NCBI RefSeq assembly: GCF_000003855.2
Contig: NW_003101661.1
Span: 94,643-158,642 of the forward strand
DNA: 64,000 nucleotides
Reading direction: 5' to 3'
From: Blastomyces gilchristii SLH14081
Lineage: Eukaryota; Ascomycota; Eurotiomycetes; Onygenales; Ajellomycetaceae
Shown: piece by piece, positions 36,240 through 48,245 of the stretch
Layout of the letters: every line of letters starts with the position of its first letter
How positions within the stretch are numbered: the first letter of the stretch is position 1
Made by a program: the position numbers and the translations under genes
Notes under the pieces: model-generated
What the model saw: the letters and a program-made list of their open reading frames with translations, nothing else
Databases searched by the model: none
What the model was told of the DNA's origin: nothing

Positions 36240-36542
36240 TTGTGTAACCTATTTCTGATTCAGCTAGTATTCTGTATACATTCTCACAAAGAAACTTTCA
36301 CTATATTACATCACTCATTCACTAACTTTTTCCATTCTTCAATCATCTTCTTCATCATTGTCATCATTGAACATCATCATCATTTCATTCAAGATTACTG
36401 TCTCTTCTTCTGTTCAACACCATCTATCTGTTTACCTATCACATTGTACACATTTCTGGTGATGATCTCTCATTCCCACAATAAGCATTATTGTAGTGCT
36501 CATACCAGGCAGTTTGTTAGCAGTAAGTGTAATATGTTGTGA
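36240..36542 (+). CDS. Antisense ORF 1 of gypsy-B (B2), hydrophobic, unknown
   Basis: A 100-codon open frame opposite to gag-pol, counterpart of 7483-7755. Shared blocks are KETFTILHHSFTNFFHS, FFIIVIIEHHHH and MISHSHNK. The central hydrophobic stretch could be a membrane segment. GCAGTAAGTG near its end (about 36519-36528) resembles a 5' splice site, and a CATGTAG before ORF 2 (about 36720-36726) resembles a 3' site. No family recognised. Confidence 0.3.
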   Translation: MCNLFLIQLVFCIHSHKETFTILHHSFTNFFHSSIIFFIIVIIEHHHHFIQDYCLFFCSTPSICLPITLYTFLVMISHSHNKHYCSAHTRQFVSSKCNML

Positions 36543-36705
36543 AATATATGTGATCAGAACTTGTTTATCTTCTAATGATTATCAGAATGTATTATCATGA
36601 ATGACACATCTTCTTTATCTTCTTATATACTCTTGACTGTTTTTCTTCTCAGTGAGTTTCTGATCATGTTTTCTGGCATGATTTTGTATAAATACAGATG
36701 CTGAT

Positions 36706-37161
36706 ATGTTTGTTTTTATTCATGTAGAATCTTTATACATTGACAGATTCATATCTGCTGATAATAGTGAACTCAATGTTGAATCATTGATTGAGAACTT
36801 AGAGAATGTAATAATGAAGAAATTGTCTGTATCATATGTGACTGAGTCTTCTGTATTCTCTCTTACCTCTTCTGTCACTTCTTTCTCTGCTGCTCCTCTC
36901 TCTGTTCCTTTCTCTGCCACTTCTCAATCTCCTACACTTGTCCCTGTGTCTGGTTCTCCCGCTTCTGCTACCCCTGTTCCTGCGACCCTCACTTCTGCTA
37001 CTCCTGCTTCTGCTGCTGTCTTTGTTACTAGCTCTCCCTGTTTCAAGAAGATGTTGCATAGGCTCAGTGAATCATGTTTCTCAGTATGTACACTCCTGCT
37101 CTTCTTACTGACCTCTAGAACAATTTATTATACAAAGACAGTGTATAACATAACTATCTGA
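36706..37161 (+). CDS. Antisense ORF 2 of gypsy-B (B2), Ser/Thr/Pro/Ala-rich
   Basis: A 151-codon open frame opposite to gag-pol, counterpart of the 153-codon frame at 6877-7338. It has an acidic N-terminal part (VESLIENLENVIMKK), a low-complexity middle (SVTSFSAAPLSVPFSATS, then alternating Ser-Ala-Thr-Pro) and a hydrophobic C-terminal stretch (VCTLLLFLLTSRTIYY). The low-complexity middle keeps CC and GG pairs (TCCCTGTGTCTGG, GCTACCCCTGTTCC), unlike the rest of the element. On the opposite strand the same bases encode an Arg/Ser-rich repeat. Could be a real accessory protein, a sense RS-like protein, or an artefact of a pyrimidine-rich strand. Confidence 0.35.
   Translation: MFVFIHVESLYIDRFISADNSELNVESLIENLENVIMKKLSVSYVTESSVFSLTSSVTSFSAAPLSVPFSATSQSPTLVPVSGSPASATPVPATLTSATPASAAVFVTSSPCFKKMLHRLSESCFSVCTLLLFLLTSRTIYYTKTVYNITI
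36880..37030. repeat. Degenerate hexanucleotide-like repeat in gypsy-B
   Basis: Irregular TCTGCTACYCCT-type units. In copy B1 the same place (about 7015-7180) is fully purine-rich GCAGAAGCAGAG-like on the plus strand. Relatively unmutated in B2. Confidence 0.6.
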
Positions 37162-37489
37162 AGCTCAGTCATGAACACTGATTATTATATTCATTTTAAA
37201 TATTTATGATGAGACAATTATTCATTCATTTCAGAGAATCACTCTCTCTCTTAACAGTATTGAGATTGTAAGTCTTTTCATTTTTCATCTTTTCTTTCTG
37301 ATACTGATTTTTCCATTCTTAGAAGAAATTGTTATAAGTTTTACTATGTATAAAGTTATAGCATTCACAGACACTAAGAAGCTTTTCATAACTGTAAAGT
37401 TCAATATCACAGAGATATCTGCTCTGATGAATTTCTTCAGAATAATAGATTCATATCAGTCTATTCTCTGATGTCTGTCATCTGACTTC

Positions 37490-37762
37490 ATGATACAGAT
37501 AAAAGATCTTCATGTTTTCAGAAATGAAAATATAAATGTTGTACTCTTTTACACCTGCAGATGTGAGGCTTATATATCTTATCTGAGATGTTGTTATAAG
37601 AATGAGCTGTTCATACACTGTGTCCTGCTTTCTGTATTCCCCTGTGTCTCTCTCTCTCTTTCTGAGAAGCCTCATGCATGTTGTAATTACATGTACAATT
37701 CTAAGATCAGCAGATGTTTATTTGATGATTATTATCTCTGCTTTTACAGTTTCATATGCTAA
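37490..37762 (+). CDS. Antisense ORF 3 of gypsy-B (B2), Cys-rich, unknown
   Basis: A 90-codon open frame opposite to gag-pol, counterpart of 6233-6553. It contains LFYTCRCEAY, YLRCCYKNEL and HACCNYMYNS, with about eleven cysteines. The small Cys-rich character is unusual beside a gypsy pol. There is no recognisable signal peptide at this start and no known family. Confidence 0.3.
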   Translation: MIQIKDLHVFRNENINVVLFYTCRCEAYISYLRCCYKNELFIHCVLLSVFPCVSLSLSEKPHACCNYMYNSKISRCLFDDYYLCFYSFIC

Positions 37763-37888
37763 TAATAGTTCTTAGTTGCTCTGACATCAGAGATTATTTT
37801 AATTGAAGATGATAACACTGCTGAGACTACTCTCTTTCATTCTCAAGCTTCTCTCTTCACTTTCTCTCTCTTCTCTGCAGAGAAGGTT

Positions 37889-38092
37889 GTGCACACACTG
37901 AGTTATAAGTGTTCAGCTCTGAATAGCTTCTGTTATTTATCTGATCCTGTATCTCTCTCTTTCATTTCTTCTGTCTCTACTCTTCCTGCTCTGACTTCTG
38001 GTCCTGCAGATTCTGTGCTCTTCTTCAATTTTTCTACACATAATGTGTACACATTTCTATATTGGCATTCCAGCCAATCTTGTGATAAATGA
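37889..38092 (+). CDS. Antisense ORF 4 of gypsy-B (B2), unknown
   Basis: A 67-codon open frame opposite to gag-pol, counterpart of 5890-6156. Shared pattern SVSFISSVSTL and LFFNFS. It is the shortest and least convincing of the four. Confidence 0.2.
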   Translation: MHTLSYKCSALNSFCYLSDPVSLSFISSVSTLPALTSGPADSVLFFNFSTHNVYTFLYWHSSQSCDK

Positions 38093-38289
38093 TATTAATG
38101 TTGTATACAGAGTGATAGAGGAATCAGAGATATGTACAGTGTTGTTATAAGAGTAACTTATGACTCTTGAATCTCTTACAGATCTCAAGTTTTGAGATTT
38201 CCTTTGTTTTTGATGTTTTTCAGATAATGTAGCATTGAAAATAGATTAAATATGTGATGTATGAAAATGAATGAGATGTGTATGATAAT

Positions 38290-41200
38290 ATTTATCTTTT
38301 ATAGTCTACTCTTACAGTTAGTGATCAATTCATTATCTCTTTTCTTATACTTTTTCTTTATATGCTAGTCACTACTCTTATATAACCTCTATATAGTACA
38401 GTGTTCAGTGACTAGGTTCAGCAGCTTTCATCTTTTATGATTCTGTCTTATGCATTATACTGTCTCTCTTTACTCACTTAGATCACTACAGTGAACAGCT
38501 TATTGAAACTAACCTTACTCAATCTCTGAGCATCTTCAGAGATTGAGATGACTTGATCTCACATGTTTATAAATATTTCAGATAGTTTGTTCCCTGTGAT
38601 CTTTATAATTGAACTGATGTAAACAGTTAAATTCAACTCTGAATTTCTTTTTCTTCTATAACCTGACTCATATATAAGTCTGCTGCTTTAAGACTACTCT
38701 TTACTATGTTATACTCACTGTCTGCAGCATATTATTGTATGACTGACTACAGTCTTATCACTTATTAAAGTATGATATTTGCCTGATTTCTTCATTGCTT
38801 CTTATTCTTTTCTTATAATTATAAAAAGATTGAAATAAGTGAGATCATCTGATTTGTAAGTGTCTATAATTTCTCTTACTTTGTGAGACTTTTCAATTAT
38901 AAGTCTCTTCTTTTTCAATGCTGATAATAGTGCTGTAAATAATTATAATCTGCTTAAGTCTTATATCTTTGCTTTCATAAGTTGTGAATCATTGATTAAG
39001 TTGTATAAGATCTATCTCTCTGATTCTTTCAATACATACATTTTCAGAGAATGTGATTTGAGTATTTTATATGACTCAAATCACCTAGATTGAAACTTCT
39101 CAGAACTCTCATTGTATATGAGAACTTATATTCTTATCTTGAGACTCAATTCCTTAACTAGTGAGTCTCATATTCTTTTTGATTGAATTGCTTGATTCAG
39201 AAGTAACTTATTAGCTTTTGTATGTATATGACTGATCTCTTTCAATCTTAATTCTGTATCTATGACTGTTGTGTCTGCAACTGTTGTGTTCACAGCTGCT
39301 GTTTTCTCTCTCATCTTTTTCAAAGCATTCTTCAGAATGCGCGGATGCAATTCATACAACAGATAGAATAATGAACACTTGAAGACTGTATGCTGTTAAA
39401 TCTGCATGATTAATAGCACCTGTCTGAGATATTCATTTCATAGTCTTATAGGCTTACTTACTAGATATTTCATCAGCATGTTACTTAAGATTTCATTCAA
39501 GTGTTTCATCTTTCTATTCATCTGTAGATGATATAATGTTGTTCTATAATATCTTGTCTGTAACTGGCTCATGAAATGCCTCACTGCTCCTCTCATGAGA
39601 TTCATACTGTTATCAGTTAGAATCTCACACAGCATTTCATAGTTGATATAGATCTCATTATGTAGAAACTTCACTATCATCTTCTCTATCATCTCTGAAA
39701 CTGCTTTTATGACTGGCCAGCCAGTAGTGTAATCAATAGCAGTGATTATTCATCAATTTTCATTTGATTTTCACAGTAATATGTCTATGAGATTCATCTC
39801 TCATTATTTAAACAGTTGTATTATACATTTCATCTGATATTATACTTTCTCATATTCTAATCCTTTCTTAGATTCTTTTGCAACCTGGCAAATCAGGCAC
39901 TTGTAAGTATACATCTGAATGTCCTCAGTCATGCTTGATCAGTATACTCTTAATTTGAGTATGTTCATAAGTTCAGGACTTTCTAAGTGACTGAATTCCT
40001 TATGCATGTAAGTCATCAAATCACATCTAAATGAAGATTCTAGATAGAGAGCTTCTGCATATTCTAGATCATGATAAAGTATAATGTTGTTTTTCAATTT
40101 TCTCAGCTTGAAGTTTGAAAGCATCTCTTCTACTACTCTTGTGAGACACTTGTCATCTGACATCTTATCATTCTTCAAGTGAGAGATCATGATGTTCACT
40201 CATTCTGATTTCTTGCATTCTCTCAGCATGTTTAATGTGAATATCTCTTATATCTGATTCACAGAACTCTTATTCATGAAATCAGGTCTGTGACTGATTG
40301 CATCAGACATTACAGTGTTCAATCTCTTTCAGTATTTAATATGAAGATTGTATACTTGAAACTCTGAGATTCAATGTGCTAAGTGTTTGAAAGATTTTAT
40401 TATTAATTATAGATAGATGAGGCTTTCATAATTCATGATCACTGTTATTATATGTCTGTTGTTGATATATCTATTTCACAATGTCAGTGTGTGCTTGATT
40501 ACTAGTAATTTCTTTTCATACACTGAGTAATTGAGCTCAGTGCCTGATAGTTTTCTATTATTATACATTATCAGATGCAGCTTGCTATTCTTACTCATCT
40601 GTAGAAGAGTGTCTCTGATAGCTCATTCAAATGCATCTGTCTCAATGTAGAAAGGTTTATCATAATCTGATTCAATAAACACTGAGAATATTATTATATG
40701 TTCTCTCAGTATGAGAAAAGCCTCTTCACACACAGCATTTCAGATGATTAAATGAAACTTCTTCTTTCACAGATTTGCATCTATTTCTCTTAAGAGATCT
40801 GAGAGTGATGCTGATATTCATGCAAAATCCTTGATAAATCTGCAGTAATATGAGACTAATTCAAGAAACTGTTATACATGATATACATTTCTCAGTCACA
40901 GTTAATTTACTATGATATTTAATTTCTTCAAGATAAGATGTATATAGTCATCACTTATTATATGTTCTATAAACTCTAACTCTTTCATTTCAAACACATA
41001 CTTTGTTAATTTGACATAGAGCTTATACTCTGTCAGAGTTATAAGCACTTTATTAAGATACTTCAGATATTTATTATATGAGTTTGAAAAGACTAGAATG
41101 TTATCAAGATATATGAGGCATGAGATTTCATTCTGTTTATAAAGAATTGTATTCATCATTGTTTAAAAGATGACAGACACATTTATCAGACTGAATAGCA

Positions 41201-41850
41201 TTGTCAGGAATTTGAATTTCTCTTATTGTGTATTAAACATGGTTTAAAGGACTGACAGTTCATTTACATGAATCTGCGAGTATTCTGAGAGAAGATTAAT
41301 CTTTAATAGATATCAGGTGTTTTCAACTATATTCAACTGTTGTTGAATTCATAACAGTGAATATTCATTCTTAATTATAAGCTTATTGAGTGCTTAATAA
41401 TCAATACACATTCATCACTTCTTATCTGTCTTTTTCATAAATAAAACTGGAAAGCCTCACATGCTTGATGAGAGTTATATGAGATTATATTCTAGAAGAT
41501 CTGTGATCTGATACTTCTGTTCTTCAAGATGTATTTATGACAGAGGATATACATTCTGATTGACTAGTTTTGTATTCTCTATATCAATCTCATGTACAAA
41601 TCCTTGTTCTGATGATAATTTCAGTGAAAGATCTGTTTGAAAGATCTTCTCATACTTCTTCAGAAGCTTCTTCATACACTTGTTCTCTTATATATTCTTT
41701 ATCTTGATTTCCTCTGCTTCTGAGTCCTGTATAACATACAGAATGCTTTTGAATGAGATCTTATAAATCATTCTCTTTGCTTGTTAATGTATAAGCAGAT
41801 TTAATCCTTCTATATCAGAGACATGAAATGTTCTTCTCATATTAGTTAGT
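38290..41850 (-). pseudogene. pol: Gypsy-B pol remnant: RT, RNase H, integrase (B2)
   Basis: Minus strand. RT at about 41560-40900, including an 85-codon open stretch (41159-40902) with the catalytic box as YLDN in LIYLDNILVFSN. RNase H at about 40850-40260. Integrase at about 40200-39400, with open pieces reading YTYKCLICQV (zinc-binding end), ITAIDYTTGWPV (first catalytic Asp block) and EILTDNSMN (second Asp, normally LTDNGxN), then FYLLYELHPRI near 39360. A GPY/F-like module follows at about 39160-38900 and a charged tail to about 38290. Better preserved than copy B1. Confidence 0.83.
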
Positions 41851-44060
41851 AGAATTGTATAAACTGTTTTCTTTCTATCAGTCAACTGTATATGATATGT
41901 ACATTATTGAATCTGCAGATTGAATCTTTGAAATTAATCAAGTCTGAGAATAAGATTGTATTTCATATTCTGCAGCTCTTGCACTCAAATATAGCAAGAT
42001 TATTCTCTGAAGTGCAAGAGAACTCTTACTCTTGTAGATGATATCAAATATTAGTTATCAGATAATTTTATATGTCAGAGATTCTTCACTCAGTGAAGTT
42101 CTTTCTATCTTTGAATTATATAATCATTAATATATTGTGTAGAAGCTTCTATATCTGCTAACACTTTTGCAGTCATCTCTTGATTCTTATTCAAGTACTT
42201 CTTATACATTAGCATTTCAGGCCTCAAGGCATTGAGATGAGTGTTCACTTCCTCACTCATATCTTAGTCAGAAGCCTGCTTTCTCTTTGCATTTGCAGAA
42301 TTCAGAGAATCATCTAATACAGACATCTCTTTCACTTTGAAGACTTTTCATAGAATATCAGTGAGTGTCTCTGAGCTCACTGATTCTGCTAGTTTTTTAA
42401 CTCTCTTGCTTCTCTTGACTGTGTATACTGAGTGCAATCTTTTATATCATGATTTTAACATCTGCAGTTGAAGCAAGCTCAATACTTATAATATCAAGAT
42501 TTTCACTCAGAGAATCTCTTTTTCAGAGGATTCAGTGCTTTAGCAATAATATTCAGATCTAGATTTATTGTATTCAGATGTATAGCTTGTGTTATAGAAG
42601 TCTGATTATCTATTCTTCACTGAGACATACTCAATTGCAGTATTTTCTGTTATAATTGACTCACTTGTTCCTGTATAATAAGAATATTGTATACTTTCTT
42701 CACTGTGTCTGACTGTAAGATTAAGCATTTTCATTTCACTCTTAACTCAGATATAAGATTATGAATGAAGATCTGTAAATAGAAAGATATTAAAAGCTCT
42801 TCATTCAACATGAGATAGTGTAAGCTGAAGTGTGTGAAGTATAATATAAGATCACTCACTTATCTACACTCAGTGAAGTGTTTATAATACTTATCTCATA
42901 TATTCACTTTCTCAAAGTGATGCAAGATTTATTTAGAAAACTTTTTTCATATTTATAAGAATGAATATCACTCTGAGTCTGTAAGATTCATCTTTTCATC
43001 AGTTATTTATAATGACTTCACTTTTTCATATAGAAACACAGCAGATCTTAAGACTTGTTGAAATTTCATTGACTGTCTGTCTGTGAGTTCATATTCAATC
43101 TGATAATATGATTATATCTGACTTAGTCAGCTGATTGCAGCATCATTTTTTTAGTCATTATTGAAGCTTAATAGCTCTGACAGATCTTCTGGCTTGATAT
43201 ATTTCATACTTGAATTCTCATCCTGCACAGCAGTCGCTGATGATATGTACACTTCTGAAGAGGTTGTGAACAATCATGATAAGATCTTCAGGTTCAGTGT
43301 AGTCATCTGTCTGTGTAAATGTTCAATCTCTCACTGCAGATCTAAGATCTGGTTTTCTCTATTCTTATTAATAGTGATGATTGTGTTGATAAAGCTCTTT
43401 ATAGTGAATGCTTGATCTGCAGTGAATGTCAATTGTTGTTTGACTTTCATCTTGACCTGTCACTGTGTATACAAGGCCTTGATCTTGTTTAGAATCCTTG
43501 TATATGTACAGAGTTTTGATTTCAGTTCAGTAGTCTCAGCTGCTTTTCTTACTGCTTCAAGTAAATTCTCTGAGAGGTTCTGCATATCTTTCAGTTCAGA
43601 TAGTAGAGAAGAGTGTTATTTATATTGACTAGAAAAGATATTCATTTCAGTGATTTCTTATTAATTGTATGATGTCTATTATTATATCACTGTATTGTTA
43701 TATTACTATATTATTATATTGCTATATTGTTATATAATTTCTATTATTATCATACAACTCTGATGATGATCATTCTCTCTTTTATCTCTTTGAGTGAAGA
43801 GTGATCTTCTTTGAATCTGATTCACTGCTTTCATTTCTTTTCTCACATCTCATCTGTTCACATACATGGCATTTGCCTGAGTGTGAAGTTTTTTCTTAAC
43901 AAGTGAAGCAGTATTAATTGAATGCTCTTTCACTCACTGCTCTTTATACACTATCTTTTGAGATAGTCTAGAATCACACTGATATGATAACTATGAATCA
44001 CTTTGTAGATGAAATTATCACACTCTGAAGAAGTCTGTGCTTCTCACCAGTTTTTAGACA
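41851..44060 (-). pseudogene. gag: Gypsy-B gag remnant with zinc knuckle (B2)
   Basis: On the minus strand an ATG at 44058-44060, only about 10 bases after the 5' LTR, opens a frame (MSKNW, then TGA) that continues with interruptions (ECDNFIYKVIHSYHISV). The CX2CX4HX4C knuckle is at 42434-42475. A protease may lie at about 42200-41850 but was not identified by an active site. Plus-strand frames at 43161-43415 and 43422-43628 are shadows. Confidence 0.68.
43671..43740. repeat. TATTG/TATTA short tandem repeat
   Basis: About five degenerate copies of a TATTGTTATATTACTA-like unit inside gypsy-B gag. It lies in the part of the element missing from B1, so it cannot be compared. Confidence 0.75.
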
Positions 44061-44070
44061 TGCTATCAGA

Positions 44071-44246
44071 TGTGATTCAAAGGTTGCTTAAGCCAGTGTA
44101 TGATTACAGGTGTACACTGGCTTCTTATATATTGTAATATTGTACACTAAATTAATTAGTGGCCGCTATGGCTCCCTTTACACTTGTAAGCTAGTTCGGA
44201 AGCGGCCGCGTTATTATCCGACGGTCGTACGTTCTTCCGAACCACA
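44071..44246 (-). repeat. 5' LTR of gypsy-B (B2)
   Basis: 176 bp, same length as the 3' LTR. The promoter-proximal half is nearly unmutated (AAGCGGCCGCG, GACGGTCGTACG). The hairpin arms here read AAGCCAGTGTA and TACACTGGCTT, fully complementary, although both differ from the other LTR. Confidence 0.9.
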
Positions 44247-45136
44247 CTGTCAGTGACTTCATTGAGAATTCTTTCAGAGCATTTCATAACTGTTAACAGA
44301 GATCTGTGTCAGATTCATAGTCTTGTGAACATTATTCTCATGAACTCAATTATTATTAGAGAATATTAAACTTCTGTTTTAAGTGTTTAATAAGATATCT
44401 TATTCAGATAGTCAGATAAGTTCTAGTATAAGATTATAGTCAAGATTATTAACTTTATATATAAAAGCATCTTTATGTTGATATTCTCTGACATCTATGT
44501 TCAGTTTTATAATGTAACAGATACAAACATCTTTTGAGTTATTAAATTCTATAACAAGTTAGAGTTTCAGTAAGAGAATACACTAAAGATTACAGTATCT
44601 TAAAACTAAAGATTTAATCATTGTATAGTAATATAGACTGCTGTCTATCATGACTTGCATATTATACATGTTATTTACTATGATAAATATAATAATCATA
44701 TTCATTATTATTTTCTCTTCAAATTGTTATCATCTGATCTCTTCAAGCTTCTACTTACAAGTTTAAGCAGAAGCTAATCTTTTCCCTGTGTTATTAAGAT
44801 GTTATCATAGTTATCTTCTGAATCTTTCTCTAATATAATATAGTTGATGTGAACTGTCAGTGTTAATCTTTCTTTTAAATGAGAAGATATATAGATCAGC
44901 ACTGATTCTTCTCTTAAGTGAGAAGATATATAAACTGATCAGAAGTTGAAAGTGATGTGTTCTGATTAGTTACAATTGATACATATCTCTTATTAACATT
45001 AATCAGCAGCTTCTTCAGAAGCAATCTCAGAAACTCAGAAATCTGTTCAGATAATGAAGACTCTTATTTATGTATAGATATTTAAGTCTACTCAATTCAT
45101 AATATCTGCATTATTATTATTATTCTTTAACACAGA
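44247..45136 (-). pseudogene. gag: Gypsy-A gag end and protease start (A3)
   Basis: Minus-strand sequence collinear with 27450-28300 of A5, including the AATAATAATAATGCAG block before the zinc knuckle. Cut at 45136 by the hAT-2 end. No usable frame. Confidence 0.72.
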
Positions 45137-45506
45137 TAGACTGACTGTGTAACCGTGTATGAGATCAGAATCAAACTTTACAGTTATTATGTTATCTAAA
45201 AGTATTACTTCTGATTATAATTTGTGTTCATTACATTAATCTCAAATCACATTATTTCAAATATTAAAGATCTCAGATTTACTTTTCAAATAAAAATCTA
45301 GTCTTAGATAAAGAATATATTTGAATTCTTAGTTACATTTTCATTCTGATCTCATTATTAAGAATGATATTAAATGAGATTATAAAATCAGTTCTCACTT
45401 ATATAATATTATAACATAGTACTCATTTGTTAAAAATTCAGTAGAGAGTATTATTAAATATTATTACTTTTCTGAATATAGATTATAATTCATATAATTT
45501 TAATTA

Positions 45507-45640
45507 TAAAAAAAATATAAAATACAAAAAAAAAACAAATAAAAAATAAAACAAAAACAAGAAAAAATCACAATGAAAAAGAAAGAAAAAGAAAAAAAAA
45601 TAAAAACAAAAAGAAAAAAATAAAAAATAAGAATAAAAAA
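45507..45640. repeat. A-rich tract of hAT-2
   Basis: Counterpart of the T-rich tract at 24880-25058 in hAT-1, shorter by about 45 bases. Confidence 0.88.
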
Positions 45641-45928
45641 AATCAAGATTACAGAGTCACAGTATTCTTAAAATGCTCACTCTTCAGAGTCTTTATAATA
45701 TTTATTACTAATTATATATCTCTTATAGTGAGAGTAACACAGCTGTGAGAAGTTATTATCTTAATATTATTTAATAAAGAATCAGCATATATCTGTATAA
45801 ATGTGAGTAATTAGAAAACATACACTTAGAAAGTATAATCAGAGTGAACTTTACTGTCACTTGAATGATATTAAGAGTAGAATACTGAAATTGATGATTT
45901 CTCTCATCAATTTCATAGATAAGACATG

Positions 45929-46434
45929 TAGACTGACCGTGTAACCGTGTCTGAGATCAGGACCAGATTTTTTGATAGTCTCATTATCAATTTAACTGAT
46001 TCTATTACACGGTTTTAACATTAGATAGTAGTTTCATACTGTCTCAGTGAGACTTACTGTCTACTCTTGTCACATTTTTCAAATAAGACCATGATTTTCA
46101 CTTCTCAATTTAAATTATTTTTATTGCTTTAAATAACTTTAAATCTCATTTGAGTGCTATCAAAAAGTGTTACTTTTTAAAAAATTAAAAATAGTCTAAA
46201 AAAAACCTTAAAATGTCTAAAAATAGTAACTTTATGCTAAGAATGAGACTAAATGAGATTAAATGAGATCACTTTCTCATTTTTTTCAAGTCATGATTCC
46301 ATTTTAAAATCTGATATATAGTCACTTTACATGTTTTTTTGATAGCCAGTCCCAGCGGGATTCACGCCAAGAAATGTATGAGACCAGATCAAATGGGATC
46401 AAACGTGAAATTCATGATCCCGGCGGCCAGTCTA
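45929..46434 (-). mobile_element. hAT-type MITE, 506 bp (copy 5)
   Basis: Perfect 8-bp duplication AAGACATG (45921-45928, 46435-46442). Inserted in hAT-2, that is, in a relative sharing its own ends. The right half is little mutated (CAGTCCCAGCGGGATTC, GATCCCGGCGGCC) while the left half is mutated. Confidence 0.92.
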
Positions 46435-47259
46435 AAGACATGTAAAGATAATCTTAAGAAATATAAGATTTCTTAACTTCTGATAAAAACAGATCTCACA
46501 GAGAGACTCTATTTTCATAATATCAGAGACTGAGTGTTATTAAAAAGTATTACTTTTATATAATATATATACACTTACTTCAGTGATTTACTCTCTGTAT
46601 ATGTAAGTGAGAGTTATAGCTTTTTCACACTGCACAGCTCTCATTAAAATGCTGATATCAGTGTGTAATTAATACCGCTTCTCAATTCAGTATACACTGT
46701 GTGTATGTAGCTCTGTGTGCTGAGACTGTGTTAATTATTATAATCTGATATGATGCTCACTTTTCTCATACTTTGTTTATTTGAGAAGAAGAGAGAATGT
46801 GACTGCTGTTTTATTAAGAGAGAATAAATAATTGATTATTATAGAAGATAATTTAATTTCTACTATATTTATTAAAAATTTAATTAGTCTATACTCTTTA
46901 CTTTGAGAATTTCTGAGAGTTTTTTAATAGTTTTCATACCAGCTTGAAATTAGTGATAGTTTGAAGAAGAGAAAAGAGAGAAGGAAAAATGAGAATAACT
47001 TATCTTTATAATATAAAAACAGAGAATTGCTGTAATTATTCACTCTAATAATAAAGAACTGTTTTATACATATATCTCTGATACAGATTATATAATAACT
47101 GTATATAAAGAATATCAACAGTGTATATATTAAATGAAGATAATATTACTATACAATACTGTAGCTGTTTCTATACATCTCTGAAAGCTGTTAATATTTT
47201 CTTTAAGTCTCTTTATATTTGATAAGTTAGTAATATATTTTAATTTACTTTCTCTTTCA

Positions 47260-47375
47260 TTATTATCATCATTATTAGTATCATTAGCATTATCATTATT
47301 ACTATTATTACTATCATTATTATTATTATTATTATTATTATTAATATTATTATTATTATATTATTTCTAGTTATC
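47260..47375. repeat. ATT/ATC microsatellite in hAT-2
   Basis: Mostly ATT and ATC units; homologous to 23685-23785 but with a different repeat composition. Confidence 0.85.
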
Positions 47376-47409
47376 TCTTCTATCTTCATCTCTTTTCAAC
47401 ACTCACTGA

Positions 47410-48245
47410 AATCAATTATGTTATTTCTCTTCAAATATTCTGCAGTTCTGCAGACCATCAAGGTGTGTAAGCACTATTACAGATTGAAGAGAGACAAGAA
47501 GAAGATGTTTAAGCAAGAAGAGACAGATTGTAAGACATATTATAATATCTTGAAAAGACTTTATAAGAGAGTAGAATGATAACAATTTTAAGTAATACTT
47601 CTGATAAATTTAGACTGAACTAAGTATAGAAATAATGTGACTAACACTGTATATAAGAGAATGAAAAAGAAGATAGTGAAGAGTCTTATATAATAGTAGT
47701 GAGATTAGAAGAAGTTCTGACAATAATTTAAGACTAAGATAAAGAGAGAAAGAGAGAAGAAGAGTATTACTATAAATAAGTAATAATAGAAGAAGATTAA
47801 GAGAGTATTAAAGTAGAAGATAAAGAAGTTAAAACTGATAAGTTTTTTATTTATTAAGAGATAATAATTTTTAATAATACATCTATTCTCTAATTAATTA
47901 GCAGAAGCTGACAGAGAAGAAGAGAATTCAGACCTTGTTCAGATCTTGAATACACTTTATAATTCAGAATATTGAGAAGATAGCTCTACTCTCTGAGTAT
48001 ATTAATCTGCTTACTACTGAGATGAAACCTGAGACAGTAGCACAGAAAATACAGGATTTTAAGATATAAATTAATCTAGCTGAGAGAGAGCAGTGAAAAC
48101 TCTCTTCTGAAAAGATAGTAAAGAGAGATTTTAAGATAATTATTATCTCAGATGAGAAGAAGAAGAAGAAGAATAAGAATAAGAAGTGAATTATAAAGAA
48201 TAATAAGAAGAATAAGAAAGAGAAGAAAGATAATGAGTAGAAAAA
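47410..48245 (+). pseudogene. Upstream coding segment of hAT-2, unknown
   Basis: Counterpart of 22780-23660. Reads VCKHYYRLKRDKKKMFKQ and YYNILKRLYKRVE, then Lys/Glu-rich text ending in a lysine-rich run just before 48245. Broken by stops. See the hAT-1 entry for the alternatives. Confidence 0.42.

Larger units (their letters stand above)
35976..44246 (-). mobile_element. Complete gypsy-B retrotransposon (B2), 8271 bp
   Basis: Minus-strand LTR retrotransposon with two 176-bp LTRs (5' LTR 44071-44246, 3' LTR 35976-36151) and a 4-bp duplication CTGT on both sides (35972-35975, 44247-44250). It is inserted in gypsy-A copy A3. The internal region holds gag, RT, RNase H and integrase, then a ~2.1-kb post-pol region. 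A purine-rich tract (minus strand GGTGGGAGAGGA) sits directly before the 3' LTR. It is somewhat less degraded than copy B1. Confidence 0.9.
32366..45136 (-). mobile_element. Gypsy-A copy A3 (minus strand), split by MITE and gypsy-B
   Basis: Three collinear minus-strand pieces: 44247-45136 (gag end, protease start), 34096-35975 (protease end, RT, RNase H) and 32366-33187 (integrase). Rejoining across gypsy-B leaves a 4-bp ACAG/CTGT duplication. Rejoining across the MITE leaves a degraded 8-bp one. The gag end at 45136 is cut by hAT-2, and the integrase end at 32366 by the A5 LTR. Both LTRs of A3 are outside or lost. Confidence 0.83.

Noticed and set aside
400..43650. One giant palindromic duplication covering the left and middle of the window
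   Set aside because: Gypsy-B copy B2 has its own LTRs and CTGT duplication, and the hAT pair has a different centre, so these are separate insertions of related elements.
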